Assembly (NCBI GenBank): GCA_026419115.1
Contig: JAOAAA010000005.1
Location: 7,776-56,629 of the forward strand
From: Gemmataceae bacterium
Lineage (GTDB): Bacteria > Planctomycetota > Planctomycetia > Gemmatales > Gemmataceae
Direction: 5' to 3'
DNA: 48,854 nucleotides
Notes under the pieces: model-generated
Seen by the model: only the letters and a program-made list of their open reading frames with translations
Told to the model about the DNA's origin: nothing
The model's database searches: none
Shown: positions 17,762 through 26,875 of the stretch, piece by piece
Position numbering within the stretch: position 1 is the stretch's first letter
How the letters are laid out: each line of letters starts with the position of its first letter
Translations under genes and position numbers: made by a program

Positions 17762-18445
17762 GTGGCGAACATTCTTTTAGGAGTAACGGGTTCGGTCGCG
17801 GCCATTCGGACACCAGAAGTTTTTTTTTCATTGAAAAAGCTCGGTCATCAGGTTCGAGTCGTCGCCACTCAGGGAGCCATTTACTTTTTCGATCCCGTGG
17901 CGTTGGATTCTTCGCATGTGGTGAGGAATCCCGAGATCATCACCGTGGATGAAGATGAATGGCCCGGTCGAGCCGAAGGAGCCAAATATCAACGCGGCGA
18001 TCAAGTCGTTCATATCGAATTACGTCGCTGGGCCGACTTGTTCCTCGTTGCCCCCTTGGATGCGAATACTTTGGCGAAATTCGCCTGTGGTCTATGCGAT
18101 AATTGCTTAACCTGTGTTTGGCGGGCTTGGGAACCCACGAAACCGGTCATCCTTGCCCCTGCGATGAATACCTACATGTGGCAACATCCGACGACCCTTC
18201 GACAAATCCGATTGCTGGCTGCCGACGCGGGGGCCGGTCATGTGCCAGGGCATTTTTCCGATGTCGATACCATTCGGCAGATCAACGCGCGGGCACCAAA
18301 ATTTCGGATCGCGATGCCCGTTTCCAAAGAATTAGCCTGTGGGGACGTCGGGATTGGTGCGATGGCAGAACTTCCCGAACTTTTGAAACTCGTTGATGAG
18401 TTAACCCAAAACCCGACCGACCCTCCGACCGATCCTTTTGCATAA
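17762..18445 (+). CDS. coaC: Phosphopantothenoylcysteine decarboxylase (CoaC), stand-alone
   Basis: A 227-residue FMN-dependent decarboxylase of the HFCD family that makes 4'-phosphopantetheine in coenzyme A synthesis. The catalytic residues are present: H84 in VVHIELRRWADL, N136 in APAMNTYMW and C193 in ACGDVGIGAM. Most bacteria fuse this domain to the CoaB synthetase; here only the decarboxylase is present, so the synthetase must be elsewhere. The start is GTG at 17762. Its stop lies only four bases from that of the convergent radical SAM gene. The HFCD family also includes peptide decarboxylases, but no lantibiotic genes are nearby. Confidence 0.88.
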   Translation: MANILLGVTGSVAAIRTPEVFFSLKKLGHQVRVVATQGAIYFFDPVALDSSHVVRNPEIITVDEDEWPGRAEGAKYQRGDQVVHIELRRWADLFLVAPLDANTLAKFACGLCDNCLTCVWRAWEPTKPVILAPAMNTYMWQHPTTLRQIRLLAADAGAGHVPGHFSDVDTIRQINARAPKFRIAMPVSKELACGDVGIGAMAELPELLKLVDELTQNPTDPPTDPFA

Positions 18446-18449
18446 AAGG

Positions 18450-20045
18450 CTAAATTTTCTTCAGTTTAATTTCCGGTATCAATTCAATTTTGGAAGGAAA
18501 GGTTTTTGTGACTCGTGAGGCAGGCAAGGAATTTTTTCGATTATAGGCATCCTTGAAGGTTTTGCTCACAAACTTTTGGATTGAAAGACCGATGACCCAA
18601 TTTTGAAGCACCCAAACGAACGATTTGGGTTTCAACAGCGATTTGAGAAAGCTACGAAGCATGTAGTACCATCTTTTAGGGCCACCTAGAATCACTCCCC
18701 ACCAGAGAAAACGTAACGAATAGCCTAGCATCCACCACCAACTCAGACCCAAATCTGTGTGACGATTGATTAGAACGCGCAGCTTATTCTCGATTCTTCG
18801 AGCAATGGCAGAATCGGAGGAGATTTCCATCAATAATTGGCGAAAGCCCTGAATCAATTCTTCGTAAGAGAGATGAAGTGGTTCGATATTAGTCTGCTGC
18901 CAATTATTCCATAAATCGGGAGAAGGTTCTTGCTGGCGAAGTCGCCCTGCTTGTTCGATCCGTTCATAAAGGGGTGTTTTCGGTAGAGCAATTAGTAGAG
19001 CAATCGAAGCCAGAATAATTCCGGAATCGAGAATGAATTTCCTCTGTCGCTCAAAGGTGGTTGCGTCATCGTTATCGAAACCAATGACAAAACTGGCATA
19101 AACTTCCAACCCGTTTTGATGAATAGTCCGAACCGATGTGAGCAAATCTTCATGAGTATTTTGGGTTTTGAGAATCTCCCGCAGGGTAGTATGCTCGGGT
19201 GTTTCGATCCCTAAAAAGACCCAGTGAAAACGAGCATCGTGCATGGCCTTCATCAGATCAGGGTATTGTGCCACATTCAATGAGACCTCGGCCCCGAAGG
19301 AGAAGGGGTACGAATACCGGTGTTGATAGTCTTTCAGAAATTGCACTAACTCCCGAAACCGAGGGAGATGCCCGATGAGGTTATCATCCACAAAGAAAAG
19401 TTGCTTAACTCCAATTCGACGAAGTAGGTCCAATTCTGCTTCGATTTGTTGCAGAGTTTTCGTTCGAGGTTTTCTCCCAAAGGTCACAATAATATCACAG
19501 AATTCACAGCGAAAAGGACACCCCCGCGAAAATTGAATGCTGATACTCTGATATTGATGCAATTGAAGGAGATCGTATCGCGGAGTGGGTGATTCCGTGA
19601 GGGGAATCGAATCAGTCTCCTGATAAAAATTCCTTGCCCGTCCGAGTGCATGATCGCGACAAAAGGCCGGCCAAATTCGTTCTGCTTCCCCTGCCAACAC
19701 GGTATCCGCAAAGGGAAAGTATTCTTCCGGACAAAGCGAGGGGTAGCTCCCCCCTGCGATGGTGTAACGTCCTTTTTCTCGAAACCGTTGCAGTATTTCC
19801 TTTTGGCGAGGGTATTGCACTGCCATTCCACACACACCTACCAAGTCACAATCATAATCAAAGTCAATTTCTTCGATGTTTTCGTCTACGATGGTTATGT
19901 GCCAATCTCTAGGGGTCAAAGCCGCAAGGGTCGCTAAACCCAATGGAGGAAGTAACGCGGATTTATTCACAGCAATTTTGGAGAAGACCCAAGAAAATGA
20001 CCAGAAATTTTCAGGGAAACATGGGTTGATTAACAAGAGTTTCAC
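18450..20045 (-). CDS. B12-binding radical SAM protein (hopanoid C-2 methylase-like)
   Basis: A 531-residue enzyme. The N-terminal Rossmann-type region (LLPPLGLATLAALTP, VDENIEEIDFD, VGVCGMAVQYPRQ) resembles the cobalamin-binding domain of class B radical SAM proteins. The 4Fe-4S motif CPFRCEFCDI lies at about residue 175, followed by IIVTFGRKPRTKT and VDDNLIGH. This matches the DUF4070-containing group that includes the hopanoid C-2 methylase HpnP, but many members have unknown substrates. No hopanoid genes are next to it, so the substrate is not assigned. The C-terminus is basic with hydrophobic stretches (LGYSLRFLWWGVILG), suggesting membrane contact. GTG is the only suitable start. Confidence 0.85.
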   Translation of the reverse strand: MKLLLINPCFPENFWSFSWVFSKIAVNKSALLPPLGLATLAALTPRDWHITIVDENIEEIDFDYDCDLVGVCGMAVQYPRQKEILQRFREKGRYTIAGGSYPSLCPEEYFPFADTVLAGEAERIWPAFCRDHALGRARNFYQETDSIPLTESPTPRYDLLQLHQYQSISIQFSRGCPFRCEFCDIIVTFGRKPRTKTLQQIEAELDLLRRIGVKQLFFVDDNLIGHLPRFRELVQFLKDYQHRYSYPFSFGAEVSLNVAQYPDLMKAMHDARFHWVFLGIETPEHTTLREILKTQNTHEDLLTSVRTIHQNGLEVYASFVIGFDNDDATTFERQRKFILDSGIILASIALLIALPKTPLYERIEQAGRLRQQEPSPDLWNNWQQTNIEPLHLSYEELIQGFRQLLMEISSDSAIARRIENKLRVLINRHTDLGLSWWWMLGYSLRFLWWGVILGGPKRWYYMLRSFLKSLLKPKSFVWVLQNWVIGLSIQKFVSKTFKDAYNRKNSLPASRVTKTFPSKIELIPEIKLKKI

Positions 20046-20091
20046 GAGATGAAACCAAGGTTAAAAGGGCGTTGGAATCGCCTTTAGTGTA

Positions 20092-20493
20092 TCATTTTTT
20101 GAAACTCAAAGATACGCGAATCCTGCGAGAAGGTAAAATTTCTACTTTTTCGACGGCTTCGACTTGCTTATGTTTCTGAAACGCTTGTTCGAGCCTTTGA
20201 CTAAGTCCCCGTTCGAGAAGATTGATTTTGTCGGGAAAAGCCCCGAGATACTGCACCTCACCGAGAAAATCGGCTTTTTCCTGATGGGGAGGAGTCCGGC
20301 ATTCAATCTCTTGGAACGGAAGCAGAAATCGTTCCCGAGGGCCAAGGGATTCTCGGGCCGCTTTCGAGAGGGCAAAAATTCCAGAGAAAGCTAATACCAC
20401 CACCAACAGAGTCAAAAAAATGGCCCACAACGGGCGAAGCCATCGGTAACGGCTCGGGGGCAGGGATTGTTGTAAATTGATATTCGTCTTCAT
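20092..20493 (-). CDS. Minimal FtsQ/POTRA-like membrane protein
   Basis: A 133-residue protein directly after the MurB-like gene. One membrane segment (LRPLWAIFLTLLVVVLAFSG) follows a short cytoplasmic tail. The C-terminal 60 residues, from FLGEVQYLGAFPDKINLLE to the end with VEAVEKVEILPSRRIRVSL, have the strand-helix-helix-strand pattern of a POTRA domain as in FtsQ/DivIB. The position after murB is that of ftsQ in other bacteria. The large beta domain of FtsQ is absent, and the family call is inference. The start is the ATG at 20493; an alternative GTG at 20511 overlaps the murB stop (GTGGTAA). Confidence 0.55.
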   Translation of the reverse strand: MKTNINLQQSLPPSRYRWLRPLWAIFLTLLVVVLAFSGIFALSKAARESLGPRERFLLPFQEIECRTPPHQEKADFLGEVQYLGAFPDKINLLERGLSQRLEQAFQKHKQVEAVEKVEILPSRRIRVSLSFKK

Positions 20494-20504
20494 ATTCGAC
20501 GAGT

Positions 20505-21383
20505 TTACCACACTTTCAGCTCTTGTTCGAGAACGATTCCCGTTTCGGTTTTGACTTTGTCTCGGATCATGTTCACCAGACCCAGCACATCTTGGGAGGT
20601 GGCTCCTTTTGTTACTACGATGTAGTTGGGATTGCGGTAGTGAACTTCGGCGGCTCCGAAGCGAGCTTGACGAAGATTCGCTTTGACAATCAAGCTCGCG
20701 GCGGACTTCATCGGTGGGTTTTTGAATACCCGTACTGCGGCAGTGAATCCCAAAGGTTCTTCGGCCTTACGATAGACCCAAGCGCGACGCATTCGTTTGG
20801 TGATCGAACTGATTTGGTCGTTTTCCAAGGCAAATTCCACGGATAATATCACGGGATCATCCAGATCGCTCACATGTTCCCCGAAACGGATTTCCGAACG
20901 CTCTCTCTTTGCGATTTGGCCGGCATCATCCAGAACATGAACACGCAAGACGGGTTCAGAGACTTCGCCGAGTTTGTCGCCGGCATTGGTTCGCAGCGCA
21001 CCACCCACCGTGGCGGAAATCCCCACTAGCGATTCAAAACCTGCTAGGCCACACAGACAGGTTTGTGCAACCACATCGGCGAGGTTGGCACCTCCCCCCG
21101 CTTTCACGATCTTCCCATGAATTTCGATCTTGGTGAATTCCGGCTTGACCAATCGAACGATCAATCCGGCCACTGGTTGTTCGCGAATCAGGACATTTGC
21201 ACCGCCGCCGAGCACACGAAAGGGAATTTTGTCGCGTTTGCAGGCTTGAATGAGCTTCGACAGTTGCTCTATTGAATCGGGTTCCGCCACATAATCGGCC
21301 ACGCCACCGATTTTCAAACGGGTGTAAGGCGCCAAGGGAACTTGACTTTTCACGATATTCGGAAACTCTTCGGCTAAGCCCAT
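20505..21383 (-). CDS. murB: MurB-like UDP-N-acetylmuramate dehydrogenase homologue with altered active site
   Basis: A 292-residue protein with the FAD-binding fold of MurB: TRLKIGGVADY, FRVLGGGANVLI and LVGISATVGGALRTNAGD. MurB reduces UDP-GlcNAc enolpyruvate to UDP-MurNAc for peptidoglycan. The usual proton-donor serine or cysteine in the GS/GC-x-FKNP motif is replaced: residues 215-223 read AAVRVFKNP, putting Arg218 at that position. The conserved Tyr-Arg near residue 169 reads Gly-Glu-His (RFGEHVSD). The C-terminal glutamate region (LEQELKVW) is kept. It may be an inactive or altered homologue, or use other residues. It precedes the FtsQ-like gene. Confidence 0.8.
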   Translation of the reverse strand: MGLAEEFPNIVKSQVPLAPYTRLKIGGVADYVAEPDSIEQLSKLIQACKRDKIPFRVLGGGANVLIREQPVAGLIVRLVKPEFTKIEIHGKIVKAGGGANLADVVAQTCLCGLAGFESLVGISATVGGALRTNAGDKLGEVSEPVLRVHVLDDAGQIAKRERSEIRFGEHVSDLDDPVILSVEFALENDQISSITKRMRRAWVYRKAEEPLGFTAAVRVFKNPPMKSAASLIVKANLRQARFGAAEVHYRNPNYIVVTKGATSQDVLGLVNMIRDKVKTETGIVLEQELKVW

Positions 21384-21585
21384 ATCTCACCCAACAAAAC
21401 CATTTTATTCTCTTCTAATAGAGTATCGACAGGCATCTCATTAGCCAATTGGCCGAACTCACCGATTCCCATATAGAGGGAGGCCAACAACAAAGTTATG
21501 CCCATAAAGTTGTTTTTGGATCGGATGAGATCAAAGGAATCATCGATTCGGTTTTCTGACAGAGAGAGTGAGAAAACTAGAAAGG

Positions 21586-22476
21586 TTACGAATTGGGTTG
21601 ATCGTTGGGATTGATTTTTTGAGAGGCCAACTTAGTGAGTTCGGCGAGTTGTTCCGGAGAGAGGGCTTTGAGAATATCTTCCATACCCAAACCTTCGAGA
21701 CGTTTTTCGGCGGGGATGCCTTCGAGCCGATCTTCTAGAGGGATTTTTTTGAGGAATTTTTTGCGGGCACTCTCGATTTGAGCCCAAGTTTCGATGGCAT
21801 CATCTTCAGTGGGGTTGAGTAAATCGATCATGTCCTGATCTCCTTCTTCTTGATAACGTTTGAGGAGTTGTCCGATTAACGTTTCGTATTTGGTGGGCGT
21901 TAATTGATGTTGCTTCATTGCATATTCTACACGATTTCTGAGGTTGCTGAACAGCAAAAGGTTGGCATTTTCTTTGTTCAATTCGAGTTCGTTGATAACG
22001 ATTAAGCGAATGGGGGTGATGCCATATTCGACCTCGTAGACGCCCGGTTTAATGGGTAGGTTGGGGATTTTGGGATTATTCAGGATATCCGAAGGTCGTC
22101 GTGTCCCGATGGCAAAGAGCCGAACCGAGTCACGATCGAGTTCCTTTTTATTTGAGGGGGCAGCGGTTTTGAGATAGGCGGAATAGTAACCAATTAATTC
22201 TTCCAGAGAGCGGCTGGTTAAGGATTCTTGATGGGATTTGAAGGTAAATAAGTTATGTTGTTTAAGGCCTTCGATGCCTTCGGCCAGAAGAGGAACGGAG
22301 GTGGGAGTGTCTTGCGGTGAGGTCACAAGGATATCGATCCGTTTGGGAGTGGTCGCAACATCGAATTCGAGTTGGACTTCAAAGGAAGAGTCGGCAAAAG
22401 TATGAGCAAAGACAACACCTAAGATACGATGCCAATCGGTTCTCTCAATTTCGGGATCCCGTGACGGTTCGGACAT
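21586..22476 (-). CDS. Possible PD-(D/E)XK nuclease-fold protein of unknown function
   Basis: A 296-residue cytoplasmic protein without a named family that I can recognise. The first third (DWHRILGVVFAHTF, KRIDILVTS at 46-53, LFTFKSHQESL at 76-86) resembles the PD-(D/E)XK-like proteins common in Gemmata-type and cyanobacterial genomes. Candidate residues are D48 and K80; the acidic residue expected two before the lysine is Thr78, so activity is doubtful. The C-terminal third is helical, with short repeats (DRLEGIPAEKRLEGLGMEDIL) like those in Rpn/transposase-associated proteins. It stands alone, downstream of a small membrane protein. Confidence 0.5.
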   Translation of the reverse strand: MSEPSRDPEIERTDWHRILGVVFAHTFADSSFEVQLEFDVATTPKRIDILVTSPQDTPTSVPLLAEGIEGLKQHNLFTFKSHQESLTSRSLEELIGYYSAYLKTAAPSNKKELDRDSVRLFAIGTRRPSDILNNPKIPNLPIKPGVYEVEYGITPIRLIVINELELNKENANLLLFSNLRNRVEYAMKQHQLTPTKYETLIGQLLKRYQEEGDQDMIDLLNPTEDDAIETWAQIESARKKFLKKIPLEDRLEGIPAEKRLEGLGMEDILKALSPEQLAELTKLASQKINPNDQPNS

Positions 22477-22508
22477 TCCCCGCCCCCTTATCTGAATGGG
22501 TGTGGGCC

Positions 22509-22736
22509 TTAGTTCTTTCTTGTTGGATAGCAGACCAACACCAGCACGAGAGCCACACTGGCTAAAGCAGCGACGATAGCCCCTGCAGGGGGACCTTTCG
22601 TGGGTTTTTCTTCGGGTTGTTGTTGCGTGAAAACATCGGGATTTTCTCGAAGCCCCGGACGAATGTCCGAGTTGGTTTGCCCCAGACTAGGAGATACCAG
22701 AACGAGTCCCAAAAACCAGATTCTTAGCCAGCGCAT
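22509..22736 (-). CDS. Small exported membrane protein
   Basis: A 75-residue protein with an N-terminal signal-like segment (WLRIWFLGLVLVSPSLGQ), a polar middle rich in Pro, Lys and Gln, and a C-terminal membrane segment (GAIVAALASVALVLVLVCY). The ATG at 22736 has AGAGGA about nine bases upstream; the longer upstream frame overlaps the divergent flavoprotein gene and is not used. It lies 32 bp from the start of the nuclease-like gene and could be co-transcribed with it. Function unknown. Confidence 0.65.
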   Translation of the reverse strand: MRWLRIWFLGLVLVSPSLGQTNSDIRPGLRENPDVFTQQQPEEKPTKGPPAGAIVAALASVALVLVLVCYPTRKN

Positions 22737-22812
22737 CTCGAATCCTCTACCGGTAATATCTAAACTGATGCACAACAGAAACCTTTTTTCAAAGAATATC
22801 TTACGAACCTTC

Positions 22813-24012
22813 ATGGATTCTCTCACGCAACGACGTCCCCAAACAATCTCGGAGATTGGTGAATTAGTCAAGCAGGCGGCGGCCGAAGGATGGGCTTTGT
22901 ATCCCCGAGGGGGGGGGACACAATTCGATTACGGGTACCCGATTGAGAAAGCAGGGATGATTGTGGAATTAGGAGAAATCCGAAAGGTGATCGATTATCC
23001 TGCTCGGGATATGACCATCACGGTTCAGGCAGGAATGACCCTTGAGGAATTGTCCCAAGTTCTGCGTCAAGAAGGTCAAGAACTCCCTGTGGATATTCCC
23101 TTAGCCGAACGGGCCACAGTAGGAGGCGCGATTGCGAGCAATGCCAGTGGACCACGTCGATTTGGCTGGGGAACGCTGCGAGATTATGTGATCGGTATCA
23201 GTTTAATCAACGATCAGGGAGTTGAGGTGAAGGGGGGGGGGCGGGTCGTCAAAAATGTGGCGGGATACGATTTGATGAAACTGCTGACCAATTCTTGGGG
23301 AACTTTGGGAATCATTACCCAAGTGACCTTGAAGGTGCGTCCCTTAGCCGAGAATCGTCAGGCAATCTTGATTCCTTGTGAGTCAACCGACCTTGCTACA
23401 CTTTGGGAGTTAGTTCGCACAACCAAAACACGTCCCGTTGCTTTTGAGATTCTTTCTCCGGAAATTCCTTTGTTTGCGGCAGATACAGGCAGTGGTTGGC
23501 GTGTCTCGATTGCTTTTGAAGATAACACACCTTCGGTCGTTTGGCAGGTCAAAACATTTTTAAGCGAGTTACCTGCTGCTCTCGAAAAAAAGGCACAGAT
23601 TCATTCCGAGGCTAAATATCTGAAATCGTTGAATGATCTCACCGATTTCCCCTTCCAGATCGAGCAATCCACCGTCCTGAAAGTGAACGATCGCCCCTCC
23701 CGAGTGGTCGAGTTCGCTTTGTCCTTTGCTGAGAATTTTCCTTGTCATGTGCTAGGAAGAGCTGGGAATGGTATCCTGTACGTGATACTCAAACAAGGAT
23801 ACGAGCAAGAGGTTGGTTCGATTCAATCGCGAATTCTGCAACAAATTTCTCCGGAAGGGAACTGCATCATCCAAAATTGTTCGGAACAAGTGAAACGAAA
23901 CTTACTCGTTTGGGGCAAGGAAAAACCCGACTGGGGATTGATGCGGGCCGTGAAAAAAGCTCTGGACCCCCAAGGGATATTTAGTCCCAACCGATTTGTC
24001 GGGAGAATCTAA
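22813..24012 (+). CDS. glcE: FAD-binding oxidase subunit, glycolate oxidase GlcE-like
   Basis: A 399-residue flavoprotein of the PCMH (FAD_binding_4) family. Conserved segments are YPRGGGTQFDYGYP, VQAGMTLEEL, TVGGAIASNASGPRRFGWG and GRVVKNVAGYDLMKLLTNSWG, with a closing LDPQGIFSPNRF. In GlcDEF complexes this subunit binds FAD and works with GlcD and the iron-sulphur subunit GlcF to oxidise glycolate. Neither partner is in the window. Start ATG 22813, divergent from the small membrane gene. Two G runs, nine at 22909-22917 and ten at 23232-23241, fall in glycine-rich segments and preserve the frame. Confidence 0.85.
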   Translation: MDSLTQRRPQTISEIGELVKQAAAEGWALYPRGGGTQFDYGYPIEKAGMIVELGEIRKVIDYPARDMTITVQAGMTLEELSQVLRQEGQELPVDIPLAERATVGGAIASNASGPRRFGWGTLRDYVIGISLINDQGVEVKGGGRVVKNVAGYDLMKLLTNSWGTLGIITQVTLKVRPLAENRQAILIPCESTDLATLWELVRTTKTRPVAFEILSPEIPLFAADTGSGWRVSIAFEDNTPSVVWQVKTFLSELPAALEKKAQIHSEAKYLKSLNDLTDFPFQIEQSTVLKVNDRPSRVVEFALSFAENFPCHVLGRAGNGILYVILKQGYEQEVGSIQSRILQQISPEGNCIIQNCSEQVKRNLLVWGKEKPDWGLMRAVKKALDPQGIFSPNRFVGRI

Positions 24013-24235
24013 AAAGTATCGGTTCTTTGGTTCTCAGGTTTTTTGGTGCTTTGATTGAAAGATTCTTTTTCCGATTAGAATCGTTGGTAACTCGAAGAAT
24101 GGTTCATGAAGGGGAATCGGTCAATTCCCCTGCAGAGGCCTATTCTGCAAAGGTGCATGGTTGGGAGCAATCTTTAGATGCAGTTGTGAAGTCCGATGGC
24201 TTCAAAATCAATTCTTGGAATGAATCGAGTGGGGA

Positions 24236-24529
24236 TTAGATGCTGGCGGCTACCTTGTTGCGTTGCCGGAGCGAGGCAGGCATTTTTAATTCCGAAAAAT
24301 GTTCCCAAAAGCCTGCATCGGGTGCGCCCGACCATCGCTGAAGCGAAACCATTTGGATGGAGTTTTTCTCGTTTTCGTCAAGCATCTTGAAAAGTTCTTC
24401 GAGTTGTTTCGGATACGCGGCATGGACGGCATTGGAAGATTTACCCACAACGAGTAAGGCTTCTGTGCCGTCGTCCATAACCACCACGGCTCGCCAAATT
24501 TGTGCGTTTAATTCTGTGATGTTCAGCAT
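24236..24529 (-). CDS. Conserved-looking small protein of unknown function
   Basis: A 97-residue soluble protein. A strong ribosome binding site AAGGAGG lies about ten bases before the ATG at 24529, one of the best in the window. It starts with a strand-rich half (AQIWRAVVVMDDGTEALLVV), then a helical half (QLEELFKMLDENEKNSIQMVSLQRW). No family is recognised. Preceding bases (24530-24660) are A+T rich. Confidence 0.65.
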   Translation of the reverse strand: MLNITELNAQIWRAVVVMDDGTEALLVVGKSSNAVHAAYPKQLEELFKMLDENEKNSIQMVSLQRWSGAPDAGFWEHFSELKMPASLRQRNKVAASI

Positions 24530-24874
24530 AGGATGACCCTCCTTGGTCAATGGTGAGATAAAAATTCAGAGAAGATAGAGTGTCAAATCTTCTCTATTTT
24601 GTCAAGTCAAACAGGTATTTTTTTCAAAACCTGACAAATAGCATTTTTAGACTCAAGTCAAGAGCATGGTTTTTGAGAAGGGGTGTTTTCGGCGCTGCCC
24701 CCATTGTCATTAGGTTTTGGACTGCTATGGTATAAGTCAGCATTCCGATTCCGCGAGAGGTATCCTTTTGTACACTAACAAAAGGCTATCAGGCCACTAG
24801 AGGAAGTGGCAAGCGAAGCTGAGGCTCGTCCCTAATGAGTCTTAGATCGTGGGATCGGGTGGTCACAGAGGACA
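24530..24874. other. Intergenic region between divergent genes
   Basis: A 345-bp region. The left part is A+T rich and should carry the promoter of the small leftward gene. The right part, from about 24725 (TATGGTATAAG as a possible -10), forms a structured leader of the transporter gene with two perfect hairpins, listed separately. Confidence 0.5.
24764..24810 (+). promoter_or_regulatory. Structured 5' leader of the transporter gene
   Basis: Two perfect hairpins lie back to back: CCTTTTGT/ACAAAAGG (24764-24771 and 24778-24785, loop of six) and GCCACT/AGTGGC (24793-24798 and 24805-24810, loop AGAGGA). About 60 further bases with weaker pairing follow before the ATG at 24875. No known riboswitch consensus matches; in particular, I do not see the c-di-AMP (ydaO) consensus that controls related transporters elsewhere. 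The function is inferred only from its position. Confidence 0.45.
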
Positions 24875-26875
24875 ATGTCACCGACTCATCCGCCGAACAA
24901 ATCTTCCCACCCCGCTTCCCACCCCACGAGTTTTTGGCTTTGGGTGATGTGCTTAACGGGGGTCGATTACTTTAGTACCTTGGGTTATCAACCCTCGATT
25001 GCGGTCAAAAACGTGGGAGCGTTAGCCCCCCTAGCAACGATCGTGCTAGTTTTCGTCACTCTTTTTGGGGCGTTACCCGTTTATCGTTACGTTGCAGGCC
25101 GATCCTTTGAAGGACAAGGCTCGATCGGCATGCTGGCCCGATTGGTGAGTGGTTGGCCCGGCAAAATTCTCGTTTTGGTTTTGTTAGGGTTCGCTGCGAC
25201 CGATTTCGTTATCACCAAGACCCTTTCTGCAGCCGATGCCGCCGAGCATGCGATTAACAATCCCAATTGGCCTTTAGCGCACGATTCCGAAGGGAGTCAT
25301 CGTCAACTGATGTTAGTTACCATGCTCCTACTGGTACTGTTGGGAGCCACCTTCCTGAGAGGATTCAAAGAGGTCATTGGGCTGGCCGTGGGAATTGTGG
25401 GTGTTTATCTCGCTTTGAATCTGATTGTTATCGGTTCCGGCTTATTCTTTATTATAGAGCATCCGCATGTTTTGGCGGACTGGTGGCATCAAGTCCGAGT
25501 GGGGGAGTGGTATTTGGAATCATCGCCGTTAAAATCGCGAGAGATGTGGGCGACCGCAGCGGTATGTTTGATTCTTTTCCCCAAATTGGCCCTTGGTCTT
25601 TCTGGGTTTGAAACCGGTGTCGCTGTCATGAGTCTAGTGAAAGGAGACCCTAGCGATACTCCGGAAAATCCCGCCGGAAGAATAAGAAACACTCGGAAGC
25701 TCTTGTTCACAGCAGCACTGATTATGTCCTGTGCGCTATTTGGTTCATCGTTGGTCGTCACCACTCTCATTCCGCCGAAGGATATTCTGGGGGTCGATGC
25801 TCAGGGGCAACCGATTGAAGGGAAACCGAAACTCCCTGCGAACAATCGGGCATTGGCTTATTTGGCCCATGCCGAGGACCCGAATAAGGTCGTATTAGGG
25901 GGGGGGGAAGTTCTTGGAACCATTTATGATATTAGCACAATTGTGATACTTTGGTTCGCCGGTGCCAGTGCCATGGCGGGGCTATTGAATTTGGTTCCAC
26001 AATATCTTCCGAAATACGGCATGGCGCCCGAGTGGGCTAGGGCGGTGCGCCCTTTGGTGCTGCTTTTTACGGCGATTAATCTCGGGGTGACTTGGATTTT
26101 CGAGGCCAGTGTCGATGCTCAAGGGGATGCTTACGCCACGGGGGTATTGATGCTCATGACCAGTGGCTGTGTGGCTGTCCTGATTGACATTTATCGTTCA
26201 CGGGAAGGGCGTTGGCACCGAAGAATCTCGCTTCCGTTTGCCTTGATTACCCTATTGTTCATTTACACCACATTGAGCAACATCATCGAGAAACCCACGG
26301 GAATCAAAATTGCTAGCTTTTTCATTCTGACCATTTTGATCACCTCCTTGATTTCGAGAATTGCTCGGAGTCGCGAACTGCGATTTTCAGGATTTCATAT
26401 TCCCGATCCCGAATCCCTGTTACTTTGGGATGCCATCCGGCACATGGAACTTTCGGTTCTGGTTCCCCATAGACCGGGGCGGCGTTCGTTAGAGGAAAAA
26501 GAGCAAGTCATTCGTCGGGACCATCGTCTGCCTCCCGAGATATTTGTGGTTTTCATCGAGGTGGAACTTTCCGATGCGAGTGAGTTCAACCAAATGCCGA
26601 CATTGCAAGTCCGTCAAGAGCAAGGCAGATTTGTGATGAAAATCTCAAATGCAGCGTCGATTGCTCATACACTGGCTGCCGTTGCCCTAGAAATGGCCAA
26701 AGTCGGGAAACCCCCTGAAATTCACTTCGGTTGGACCGATGAAACCCCACTGAGTGGAACCTTGGGATTCATCCTTTTTGGGGAAGGGAACGTGCCTTGG
26801 ATGGTTCGAGAATTGATTCGCAAAGCCGAACCGAACCCCGAGAAACGTCCCCTGATCATTATTGCAGGGTCCTAG
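24875..26875 (+). CDS. KimA/APC-type transporter, probably K+ or amino acid
   Basis: A 666-residue membrane protein with about 12 transmembrane segments and a 200-residue cytoplasmic C-terminus. The start of helix 1 reads [15 protein letters not shown], followed by [24 protein letters not shown] and [19 protein letters not shown]. That pattern is close to the APC-superfamily members annotated as amino acid permeases and to the K+ importer KimA. Later signatures are [12 protein letters not shown] and [24 protein letters not shown]. Substrate specificity cannot be decided from the sequence. A run of ten G (25898-25907) encodes LGGGE in a loop. Confidence 0.8.
   Translation: MSPTHPPNKSSHPASHPTSFWLWVMCLTGVDYFSTLGYQPSIAVKNVGALAPLATIVLVFVTLFGALPVYRYVAGRSFEGQGSIGMLARLVSGWPGKILVLVLLGFAATDFVITKTLSAADAAEHAINNPNWPLAHDSEGSHRQLMLVTMLLLVLLGATFLRGFKEVIGLAVGIVGVYLALNLIVIGSGLFFIIEHPHVLADWWHQVRVGEWYLESSPLKSREMWATAAVCLILFPKLALGLSGFETGVAVMSLVKGDPSDTPENPAGRIRNTRKLLFTAALIMSCALFGSSLVVTTLIPPKDILGVDAQGQPIEGKPKLPANNRALAYLAHAEDPNKVVLGGGEVLGTIYDISTIVILWFAGASAMAGLLNLVPQYLPKYGMAPEWARAVRPLVLLFTAINLGVTWIFEASVDAQGDAYATGVLMLMTSGCVAVLIDIYRSREGRWHRRISLPFALITLLFIYTTLSNIIEKPTGIKIASFFILTILITSLISRIARSRELRFSGFHIPDPESLLLWDAIRHMELSVLVPHRPGRRSLEEKEQVIRRDHRLPPEIFVVFIEVELSDASEFNQMPTLQVRQEQGRFVMKISNAASIAHTLAAVALEMAKVGKPPEIHFGWTDETPLSGTLGFILFGEGNVPWMVRELIRKAEPNPEKRPLIIIAGS

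Noticed and set aside
17821-17828. Run of nine T near the start of coaC as a terminator or slippage site
   Set aside because: It encodes Phe codons inside an intact enzyme, no hairpin precedes it, and A/T runs of this size are not unusual.
22736-22871. N-terminal extension of the small membrane protein
   Set aside because: It overlaps the divergent flavoprotein start, and the ATG at 22736 has a better ribosome binding site and signal peptide.
24027-24239. 70-codon frame with TTG start after the glcE-like gene
   Set aside because: No ribosome binding site or domain; it ends at the stop end of the leftward small gene and looks like chance.
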